Origin: Luidia sarsii
Taxonomy: Eukaryota > Echinodermata > Asteroidea > Paxillosida > Luidiidae
Assembly: GCA_949987565.1 (NCBI GenBank)
Contig: OX465111.1
Location: 11,179,202-11,243,201 of the forward strand
DNA length: 64,000 nt
Reading direction: 5' to 3'
Shown here: piece after piece, positions 30,201 through 42,200 of the stretch
Layout: each line of letters opens with the position of its first letter
Position numbering within the stretch: the first letter of the stretch is position 1
Notes under the pieces: generated by a model
The model's database searches: none
What the model was told of the DNA's origin: nothing
The model's input: only the letters and a program-made list of their open reading frames with translations
Translations under genes and position numbers: made by a program

Positions 30201-33200
30201 GTAGACAAAGGGTTGGTGTGCGATGACCCTGTCTACCAATTGTATTCAGTCACCTGATGTGAGTAGACAAACGGTTCATGTGTGATGACCCTGTCTACCA
30301 ATTGTATTCAGTCACCTGGTGTGAGTAGACAAAGGGTTAATGTGTGATGATCCTGTCTGCCAATTGCATTCAGTTACCTGATGTGAGTAGACAAAGGGTT
30401 CATGTGTGATGACCCTGTCTACCAATTGTATTTAATCACCTGATGTGAGTAGACAAAAGGTTGATATGCAATTGCCCTGTTGAGTAATTGCATTCAGTCC
30501 CCTGATGTCGGTAAACAAAGGGTTGATGTGTGATGACCATGTCTACATGTAGCCATTGTACTCAGTGACGTGATATGGTTAGACATTTGAACAGACTGAC
30601 ATCACAGGGAAAGCTGTTCAAATCTCTCCACTGAAATACCTGCCTTCAATGCAGGAGCAATGCCCTATGACATTACACCGTAGGCTACCAGTTAAGGGCT
30701 CCCTCATCTCTTGTGTTACCTTAAATTGTGCAGATATCGACGAATGCGAACTCAAGATTCATGATGACTGCTCAGAGGATGCTGCCTGTATCAATACGCC
30801 AGGAGGTTACAACTGCACGTGTAATGACGGCTTCACAGACTTAGTGGGGGATGGAAGCTTATGTGAAGGTGTGTATGGGGGGAGGTACTGGTACATGTAC
30901 ATGTACATGTATTTAATTGGATGCAGGGCTAACGCGGTTACACGTTGACTTGAGTCACACACACAAAAATCTAAATCATACCATGTACTGAATGATATGT
31001 ATAACACCTTAGGTTATGCAGGGTGAAGGTATCAAATCATTCAATGAGGTTTCACCCTGCTCGACGTGATAAACACTGAATGCACAGTGCTTTGCCCGAT
31101 GCCTGATGAAAACAATTCAGGCAGCTCGGGCGGGATTTGAACCTGCGACTCCTGCTTTCTAATGCAGACGTCTTAACCACTTGACAACCCAGCTGGTCGA
31201 GGTTGTGTGGTGGATTTGAATAATGTATAGCGGCGGGTACCGCGTTGCATCATAGATATAACATGATGTTTGCATCAAGGAGAATGTAATTCAATGAGGT
31301 TTTGCCCTGCTCGACGCGATAAACACTGAATGCTCACTGCTTTGCCCGATGCTTGATGCATCAGGCATCAGTGAGCACTGCTTATTACGTTGAGCAGGGC
31401 AAAACCTCATTGAATTACATTCTCCTTGATGCAAACATCATGTTGTATATAAGTACTGGTATGAAATTATGAGAAGTGTTCGGTGAAAAGAATCAAGGGA
31501 CAGTCAGTCCTGCAATAGGGCAGTGCATTGGTCACTCTGTGCTGTGCTGGGCCGGATTGCATGGCGTGGATCTTAGCAAAGCTATTTGGAAAAAAATGTT
31601 GTGCAGCATTCTAACAGTGTCTATGAAGAGTAGACAGTCTGTGTTCTTCACTGTAGCCAGGCACATTGTTTGGATGTAATAGATTGGGGATAACCCCTGT
31701 GCCCGGTGCACAGATTGTCTGGTGTGGATCTTAGCAAAGCAATTTGGAAACATTCTTGTGTAACCTTCTAGTTCTAACAGTGTTTATGTAGAGGACAGTC
31801 TGTGTTCTTCAGTGTAGCCAGGCACATGGTTTGGATGTAATAGATTGGGGATAACCTCAATGCCTGGTGCACAGATTGTCTGGTGTGGATCTTAGCAAAG
31901 CAATTTGGAAACATTCTTGTGTAACCTTCTAGTTCTAACAGTGTTTATGTAGAGGACTGTCTCTGTTCTTCACTGTAGCCAGGCACATGGTTGGGATGTT
32001 TTAGATTTGGAATAACCTCAATGCCTGGTGCAATTTGGAAACTTTCTTGTGCATTTCCCTTTGTCTTAGACATTGACGAGTGTGCAGAGAATATGGACGA
32101 ATGTGACGTGAATGCTGAGTGCATGAACACCAAGGGCTCCTATCGCTGCCTGTGTAACAGCGGCTATGAAGGAAGTGGCTTCACCTGCAATGGTAAGATA
32201 CATGTACGATTAGACTGTTGAATTCATTGCAGCAATTCAAGCATTAACTGCCATATATCCCCCCCCCCCACACTTCTATTCAGATGCAAACAACCAATGG
32301 TTGTAATGATAATTAGAGAATAATTTGAAGAAGAAAAATAGAAAGGGAAGTCAAACAAATAAGGAAAATCCCACAATAACTTCTGTATATGTTCATGCAG
32401 GGATTACACCCCCCACTTTAGTTCAGATGCAAACAACCAATGGTTGTCAACCATGAATGACTTGTGTTCACAATCAATCTTCCCACGCAGATGTCGACGA
32501 GTGCAGCAGAACTTTGCACGACTGTCACGCCGAGGCCGACTGCACCAACACAGTGGGCTCCTTCAACTGCTCCTGCCAGGACGGCTGGCTGGGCGACGGT
32601 CGCCTCTGCAGCGACGAGAACGAGTGCCTGAGGGTCTCCTCACCGGTCTGCCACCCCAACGCCTCCTGCACCAACGTGGAGGGCAGCTTCAGTTGCAGCT
32701 GCATTCAAGGCTTTGCCGGGACCGGTCGTGACTGCGTCGGTACGTGGCGTCTTGGTCCCTCACCCTTCTGCAGTCTGTCAGCATTCCTTTTGGGAATGTT
32801 AAAAAAAAAAAATTGCCCACTTTGACTGGAGCGGAACCCTCCGTTTTTGCTTTGCATTGCTCTTACCATCTGAGCTATCCAGCCCTTAACACTATGAACA
32901 CCTAAACGGTGAAAATGGGGTTAAAACGTCATTCAGCTGTAAAAAGAAAATTCACTGTGTTTTTACCCCTATTTCATGGCACACAGTAATTAGCCAAGTC
33001 ATTTTCAAGGTGCTTTTGCCAGTGGTCTCCAAGGCCACATTCCTGGTGGTAAATGGCTAGAGGCAATTTAGAAGTACTGGTATCTGGGAGTGCCGGGTAC
33101 AAGGACACCATACAGTACCTCTATGAGGGCCAGCAGGGCCTGAAGGATGTCCGAGTCATCGGTCACCTCACTCTGGAAGTTGACAATCAACTTCACCAAA

Positions 33201-36200
33201 GCAGTGGGGTCCAGTTCATCAGGGATTGCATGTATATCCACGATGACAACGTCACCAAAGCTACTGCTCAATGTCGATTCTCTGAAGGCAGTCTCAAACT
33301 GAAAGGGAAAGAAAAAGACCCCAGTCATCACTACAGAGATTGTGGGGGAACCATATGTGCATACATGATGGTGATAATGTACGGCTGTTTTAATCGTACA
33401 ACAGCACTGTAGTGAATTGCCATGGGTAGTCCCTTGCTTTGAGTTGCATTCTTTATGTTGTATAAATACCAGTCCATAAACTTTGAACTTTGGGACTAGG
33501 TGTAGGCAGCCCGTGTAGAGAATAGGCACTGAAGCAAGGACATGCCTTATTCGAATCCGCCACACGACCTTGACGAGCATGGAGATCCGGTGGTTAAGAC
33601 CTCTGCACTAGGAAGCAGGAGTAACGCCACATTCCTGGTGGCAAATGGCTAGAGGCAATTTAGAAGTATCTGGGAGTGACAGGTACAAGGACACTAAACA
33701 GTGCCTCTATGGGGGATGGTGGTCCCTACTGTTAATTAAATTAGCCATCCCCCAAGGCTGGAGCTTGCCACCCTAGATATTCACGTTTTTTTCACGGTCT
33801 CTTTAGTGACCTGGAGATGTCCTTATCAGGTCAGAGAAGCGATTATTTCACAGATTAAATCACAGTGACTTTTTAGTCTCACGGCAGAATGACATTTTCA
33901 ACCCTTTTTCACGGTTTAGATGTTCATAGTGTAAATGGTAGCCTTTCCAAATAGTCAACTAATCTTTGCTATGGTATATATAAGTGCACCAGCCAGAAGC
34001 ATTCAGCCATTAAATACCGCATATCTCCAGGGATCACGCCCTTGCTTACATTCAGATACAAACAACAAAAAATACTTGAAGCATGTGTTCGTCCTAGACT
34101 AGCATATGCTACCCAATGCTGGAGGCCAAGTGAGAAAGAAATAAAAAGGCTTGAAAGTAATTGGTATGGTTTTCTAAGGCGAATGATCAAGGATGGATTC
34201 CGCAGGAAACCATCACTAGTAGAAGGCGAAATTAATCATGCCCTTTTCTTTGCTAATATTGATCTAGAGCGCATAACAAAAAGTCAACCACTACGGGATT
34301 ATATTAATGTTCAGTATCTGAAATACATAGCTCATATATGTCGTAGGGAAAATACAAATTTGACCAAGCTTAGTTTATTTTTTATCCCTAGAGTCCCATA
34401 CTATCGAGATCCCTGGATAGGTATCTCAGGACTACTGGGTGATCTCTCTATTGAGCAGATTAAAAGAGAAACACAGTCGAAGACTGGTTTCACCAGGCTC
34501 CTACCTAGGAGTCCTGACTCATATGAAGCCTAAAGCTTCAAAATGAGGACCTAAACTGTACTGTAACCAATTCAATTTACATTGAAATGAAGGACTCTTG
34601 TGTCAATAGTCTCCAATCTTACAGAGTTACCGTACCATACCTGACCATATAACAATCCAGCCTGATGAATCTTCTTGGGTTCACTAAGATGTATGACCTC
34701 TTGGGATCCTTGATTGCCTTTGACGTGAAGCCCATTCTCACTGACACAAGCTTGTATCATACTGTATGTACGACATGTATTCATTCTTCATTTGCTTGGC
34801 ATACGGTACGTGTACAGGTAGAATGGGAGCATTGTATGTATATTGTTTGAATCCTTGTGACCAAGTTTTCTACTTGATGGTTCCATGGTTAGATGTGGAC
34901 GAATGCCTGACGGCTGAAGCTGCCTGTTTCCCATCACTGGGTCTATGCACCAACACATTGGGCAGTTACACGTGCGACTGCAAACTGGGATACAGTGGGG
35001 ATGGTCGGACAAGCTGCACTGGTAAGTGAAGGTTTGAAGCAGTTTTTGCTTTAATGGTTTAATGTTGGTTCTGGTAATGCTGCCATTGTCACTTGTAGGC
35101 TACCTGTTGAGCTACATGTATACATCTCTTCCATTGACATTATGTTTTTAACAGACTAAAAAAAAAATTGGCTTCATTAAGACTTCAATGAGGGTTTGCC
35201 CTGCTCGACATACCGGTAATAAGCACTGTGTTTTCAGCGCTTTGCCCAATTGCCTGCTGAAAAAAATAAAAATACAGGATTTGAAGCTGAGACTCCTGCA
35301 TTCTACGGGGTAGTGCAGACGTCAGCTGGGCCACCAAGCTTGTCGAGGTCGTTCCATCCCAATTGGCAGAACATTAGATCCTTCATATTATTTTTCTTCC
35401 CCAAAAAATGTATATATTGACTTTGGGCTACAGCTTTGAAGTGGATGTTGATATTCTGATTTTGAATCGGTACGCCAATGCTCCAGCCTCAGAAATAGAA
35501 ATCCTTCAAGCTATAAAGGGCACATCCATGTAGGCTACGATGATTAACTATGCCTCTACTATCCCGGTTTGTTGTAGACATTGACGAGTGTGCCGATGCG
35601 AGTGACAACGACTGCTCGGAGCATGCCCAGTGTGGCAATCTAGACGGCACATTCAAATGTGAATGTCTGGCCGGCTACATGGGGAGTGGGTCGCTCTGTG
35701 AAGGTACGTCATGCTTTTTACCGCTCCTCAACTTTCACGGGTGAGCGCCAGCAAAGGGTTGGTATTGGATGACTCAATCTACTAAGTGCATTCAGTCATT
35801 AGACAAACGGTTCATGTGTAATGACCCTGTCTACCAATTGTATTCAGTCACCTGATGTGAGTAGACAAATGGATCATGTCTGATGACCCTGTCTACCAAT
35901 TGTATTCAATCACCTGATGTGAGTAGATAAATGGTTCATGTGTGATGACCCTGTCTACCAATTGTATTCAGTCACCTGATGTGAGTAGACAAAGGGTTCA
36001 TGTGTGATGACCCTGTCTACCAATTGTATTCGGTCACCTGATGTGGGTTGGTAAATGGTTCATGTGTGATGACCCTGTCTACCAATTGTATTCAATCACC
36101 TGATGTGAGTAGACAAAGGGTTCATGTGTGATGACCCTGTCTACCAATTGTATTCGGTCACCTGATGTGGGTAGGTAAAGGGTTCATGTGTGATGACCCT

Positions 36201-39200
36201 GTCTACCAATTGTATTCAATCACCTGATGTGAGTAGACAAAGGGTTCATGTGTGATGACCCTGTCTACCAATTGTATTCGGTCACCTGATGTGGGTAGGT
36301 AAAGGGTTCATGTGTGATGACCCTGTCTACCAATTGTATTCGGTCACCTGATGTGGGTAGGTAAAGGGTTCATGTGTGATGACCCTGTCTACCAATTGTA
36401 TTCGGTCAACTGATGTGAGTAGACAAAGGGTTCATGTGTGATGACCCTGTCTACCAATTGTATTCAGTCACCTGATGTGGGTAGGCACAGGGTTCATGGG
36501 TGATGACCCTGTCTACCAATTGTATTCAGTCAACTGATGTGAGTAGACAAAGGGTTCATGTGTGATGACCCTGTCTACCAATTGTATTCAGTCACGAAAG
36601 CTGGAATGGAGAGAAAGTTTACGTCTGATCTTAATGCATAGCATTCAAATTGAATCTTATTCACTCTCTTCCCCCTTCCTTTGTGTACATGTATCTGTTT
36701 TGTCCTTGGCACTCTGCCTTTGAGAAAGGTCCTGCTGGGATCGAAACGTCAGGCCCACTAAATTTTGAGATTTGCCTTTTTTTTAATTTTTTTAATAAAT
36801 TTATTTCGATAGCCAACAGCGGAGATCCGCCAATTACAGGTATCATTAACGACTAAAACAGGAACATAGAATTATACAAATATAAACAAATCAATAACTA
36901 AATACATATAAACCTTAAAACAAAAAATTGCAGTAAAATAAATTAGTCAATTTGATCAGGTACATGTAGCTGGATGAACATTGAAGAATTAGGAACGGGA
37001 ATCACATTGATAAACCTGTTTGCGGAAGGATTTTAAGGATGATGTACACCGGCAAGGACTGGACACCAGCTAGAACATTCATTCTCAACGACCACACGAT
37101 GTTTCCTATTCGTTAAGAAGCTGCGTAATAATTGGAGTAACTGGGGATGTACATGATAGGAAGCAAGTTTATGAATTAAAAGATTATGATTGACTCTGTC
37201 AAAGGCTTTAGAGAAGTCAGTGTAGATCACATCCAGCTGGCTACCCTGATCAACAGCAGAATAAGCTTCCTGTAATAATGAAGTAAGGTTGGTGGTACAA
37301 TCTCTACCAGGTACAAATCCATGCTGTTGATCAGAGATAGCAGGCCGAACATGATCCACAAGCTGAGTACATAAAATTCTCTCAAATACTTTAGAAACAA
37401 GTGGTAACAGAGATATTGGTCGATAATTGGCAACATTTTTCTTTTGGTCATTTTGGTCATTTTAGTCGGGCATTGTCCCTAGAGGCAGTGGCAATGCTCC
37501 CAAACACTATCCTGGAAGGCTTTCATAGGAGATGCAAGGGCAAGAGAGAAAACAAATGAGTGATGATGACAAGATTTGGAGTTTCTTCCTCTAGTTTTCT
37601 AGTTTTTTTAATTATTTTTTTGTATTGCATTCACTATGAATAACAACTACTGTAAGTCAACATTAATTTGTTAGGGGATTCTTGAGTCCTCATCTGCTTC
37701 CTGACCATCCTTAAGGACAAAGGCTTATGGCTTGTCTCTGGGATTAGTCACCCCTCCCAGTTCTATCTGTCAGCCATGACTGTCAGTCAGACTAGTCACC
37801 CCTCCCAGTTCTATCTGTCAGCCATGACTGTCAGTCAGACTAGTCACCCCTCCCAGTTCTATCTGTCAGCCATGACTGTCAGTCAGACTAGTCACCCCTC
37901 CCAGTTCTATCTGTCAGCAATGGTTTGCAGTCTACCACCAATAGGGATGTTGGCTCGTGCCTTGCTTCAGACTAGTCACCCCTCCCAGTTCTATCTGTCA
38001 GCCATGACTGTCAGTCAGACTATAGTTACCTCTCCCAGTTCTATCTGTCAGCCATGACTGTCAGTCAGACTAGTCACCCCTCCCAGTTCTATCTGTCAGC
38101 CATGACTGTCAGTCAGACTAGTCACCCCTCCCAGTTCTATCTGTCAGCCATGACTGTCAGTCAGACTAGTCACCCCTCCCAGTTCTATCTGTCAGCCATG
38201 ACTGTCAGTCAGACTAGTCACCCCTCCCAGTTCTATCTGTCAGCCATGACTGTCAGTCAGACTAGTCACCCCTCCCAGTTCTATCTGTCAGCAATGGTTT
38301 GCAGTCTACCACCAATAGGGATGTTGGCTCGTGCCTTGCTTCAGACTAGTCACCCCTCCCAGTTCTATCTGTCAGCCATGACTGTCAGTCAGACTAGTCA
38401 CCTCTCCCAGTTCTATCTGTCAGCCATGACTGTCAGTCAGACTGGTCACCCCTCCCAGTTCTATCTGTCAGCCATGACTGTCAGTCAGACTAGTCACCCC
38501 TCCCAGTTCTATCTGTCAGCCATGACTGTCAGTCAGACTAGTCACCCCTCCCAGTTCTATCTGTCAGCCATGACTGTCAGTCAGACTAGTCACCCCTCCC
38601 AGTTCTATCTGTCAGCCATGACTGTCAGTCAGACTAGTCACCCCTCCCAGTTCTATCTGTCAGCCATGACTGTCAGTCAGACTAGTCACCCCTCCCAGTT
38701 CTATCTGTCAGCAATGGTTTGCAGTCTACCACCAATAGGGATGTTGGCTCGTGCCTTGCTTCAGACTAGTCACCCCTCCCAGTTCTATCTGTCAGCCATG
38801 ACTGTCAGTCAGACTGGTCACCCCTCCCAGTTCTATCTGTCAGCCATGACTGTCAGTCAGACTAGTCACCCCTCCCAGTTCTATCTGTCAGCCATGACTG
38901 TCAGTCAGACTAGTCACCCCTCCCAGTTCTATCTGTCAGCCATGACTGTCAGTCAGACTAGTCACCCCTCCCAGTTCTATCTGTCAGCCATGACTGTCAG
39001 TCAGACTAGTCACCCCTCCCAGTTCTATCTGTCAGCCATGACTGTCAGTCAGACTAGTCACCCCTCCCAGTTCTATCTGTCAGCCACGACTGTCAGTCAG
39101 ACTAGTCACCCCTCCCAGTTCTATCTGTCAGCCATGACTGTCAGTCAGACTAGTCACCCCTCCCAGTTCTATCTGTCAGCCATGACTGTCAGTCAAACTA

Positions 39201-42200
39201 GTCACCCCTCCCAGTTCTATCCGTCAGCCATGACTGTCAGTCAGACTAGTCAACTCTCCCAGTTCTATCTGTCAGCAATGGCTGGCAGTCTACCACCAAT
39301 AGGGATGTTGGCTCGTGCCTTGCTTCAGACTAGTCACCCCTCCCAGTTCTATCTGTCAGCCATGACTGTCAGTCAGACTTGTCACCCCTCCCAGTTCTAT
39401 CTGTCAGCAATGGCTGGCAGTCTACCACTAATAGGGATGTTGGCTTGTGCCTTACTTCAGACTAGTCACCCCTCCCAGTTCTATTTGTCAGCAATGGCTG
39501 GCAGTCTACCACCAATAGGGATGGAGGCTTATGCCTTGCTTTAGAAAGTCCCACCTGGAGTGGCATGACCTTGTAAAGGATAAATAAACCAAATAATCTG
39601 CCCTGATTTGGTTTCAGATATTGACGAGTGCTACCTGGGACTGCACGACTGTTCCCAGGCGTGTGATAACACCGCCGGCACTTTCACATGTACATGCCAT
39701 ACAGGCTTTTCACTGGTAGACAGCGCTTGCGTAGGTGAGTGGAATTCAGAATCTGCATAGTGTGGGTTCCATCAATGCATTCACTGTAAAACCGTTGCTC
39801 ACATCGTGCACATGGATGAAGTACCGGTATGTTGAGGCACACGATACATGTGCATGAGGTGATGCTCACTTTTACTCCATGTGCGTGAGGTACAACAAAT
39901 AAAGAGATATTATTGTGCATGAAACACTTCATGCACCTCGCCTGATTTTTCTGAAATGACTGCAATGCCCCATGTGCTTGAGCTACAGTACGGTATTTCA
40001 TGTGCATGTACATGTAGTACAGTACCGGTAGGTGCCTCAAGTGTTCGTGATTCTGGGACAAATACAATGTATATGCCATTGCAGGAGTGCATGATGAGGT
40101 GCAGTTTGTTTTTACAGTTCTCATTATGGAATCCTCAGTCTAATGAGCTGCCAGCCTTCTCAAGCAGCCAATGAGAGACTCTGATAAACAAACCAGTCAC
40201 ATAGCTCCCAACCATTCCTATTTTGAAGGAATCAGTTCTCATTACTGTTAAAAAAAATTATTACTTTTTACAAGGTCTTGACAATACCGGTAGATTCCGA
40301 CTTTTTGCTCGGAAATACTCATGTATTCCTATGTACATGTACAGTAGTTTGCTCTGTGATTTCTCTTTTAATGAGCAGAAGTATTCCTAATTTCCTTTAA
40401 GATAGGTTGGCAGATATTCAGTTGCATAAGCATTTAGCACAGGCACAAATTCAAAAGAGGACTGGTATATGTATGTATAGATGTATTCCCTGCCACCAGC
40501 ATCTCAAAAGTCTTCCATTGGGCAAGTACGTACATACATGTGTACCAAGGATCAATGCTGCCGGTACAGCATAGATTGTACACTCACTTTCTGCAACTCA
40601 ATCTTTATATTGACAGCCGCCGAGAACTGTTCATCTACCGTCTGCACGCAGGGAGATTGCTATCGGAATGGCAGTGCAGAGGTCTGCCTGTGCTTCTCAG
40701 GCTACGAAATCAAAGACAACCAAATTGTGTGCGAAGGTGAGTGCTATACAGTCCCATCCGTCATGTACCAATGGGTCAAGAGAGGGGCGCTACTGAGGAG
40801 AAACACCCTGTCACGTGCATCCCATTCAAGTGGATCTTAAACCTACAATGGAGGCAAGAAGTGCACCAATTCGGGGAAATGTTCTCAAGACCCTAGAGAA
40901 AAACTCAAAGGAGATGTGATTGTGCTCTAACGAAACAATTTTTGAGACAAGAAATATGCAGAGAAAGCCATTTTAATGTCAACGATAAAACCCTAATTTA
41001 ATTCGTAAAATCATGACTAAAACTACATATTTTTTTCCAAGAGTGCAATTTGTAGCACCTTGAACATAACAGATTGTTTATCAACTCATAAGCATCAACA
41101 TAGTGCAACACATTACATCCCTCTCACTGCAGCTCTATTTCAGGAGTATTATGAACATACATGTAACGGTTAAGTAAATGCAGTGTTCTTTCCATGGCTT
41201 GTATCCTACCTACATGTACATGTACTCCTACATGGCGTTATCTGACCTGTGCGATTCATTGAAGGGAAAAACAGCACTCCTCAGTGTTTGAACTCATAAT
41301 CATTTGACCTGATTTTGAATTTTGTACGTAGATGTTGACGAGTGCACCGATTCTTCCCATAAGTGCGAGGAAGGTGCCACATGTGTCAATACCGATGGCG
41401 GTTATAACTGTGTCTGCCCCGATGGATCTCAACTCGATTCTGACCAGCGAAGTTGCTCAGGTGAGCCACCGTTCCCCATGGGGCAGGTCCCCTGGCTGCC
41501 CAAATAACTCCACTTTCCATGGAAAATATTATGAGTTTGTTTGTGTGTCGGTGAGAGTGTCAATCAATGGGCAGTTGCTGTTTCAAACATTCTGTTACCC
41601 TTGTAGTTACTTGATGCTTTGCCTGTGTGAGTGCTGCCCATTATATTACTATGAACATCTAAACCATGGAAAAAGAAAATTCACTGTGTTTTCACCCCTA
41701 TTTCATGGCACACAGTTAGCCAAGTCATTTTCACGGTGTTTTCACCAGTGGTCTCCAAGACCTCATTCCTGGTGGTAATTGGCTAGAGGCAATTTAGAAG
41801 TATCTCTGAGTGACAGTTACAAGGACACCATACAGTACCTCTATGGGGGCTGGTGGTCCCTACTGGTAATTTAATTAGCCATCCCTTAAGGCTGGAGCTT
41901 GCCACCCTAGATATTCATGTTTTTTTCATGGTCTCTTTAGTGACCAGAAGATGTCCTTATCAGGTCACAGAGGCAACTTTTTTCACGGTGAATTCACTGT
42001 AAAATGCACCTTGAAATCACAGTCACTTTTTAGTTTCACGCCGAAATGACATTTTCACCCCTTTTTCACGGTTTAGATGTTCATAGTGTATTCCCCATTG
42101 GATTCATGCATGACCAGTATTGTAGCGTGGAGGCAAGATTGATGAAAGGCACTGTACTTGTGCCGCCTTGCTTTTGTTCTGCAGATAAGAATGAATGCAC

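Noticed and set aside
31090..31210. tRNA gene on the minus strand
   Set aside because: A-box-like and B-box-like parts are present, but no acceptor stem or clean anticodon arm, and many diverged copies exist; it is a SINE.
33131..33605. Inverted SEA sequence as a possible extra exon or separate minus-strand gene
   Set aside because: Opposite strand to the gene, truncated before the exon end, and flanked by transposon sequence; treated as a captured fragment.
36650..36780. Open frame overlapping the ggtcctgctgggatcgaaac motif
   Set aside because: Repeat-derived (single arm of the Penelope-like motif) and too short to be a gene.
38054..39544. 496-codon plus-strand open frame of [16 protein letters not shown] repeats
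   Set aside because: It is the 48-bp minisatellite read in one frame. There is no splice or start context, and the intron's host exons are well defined on both sides.
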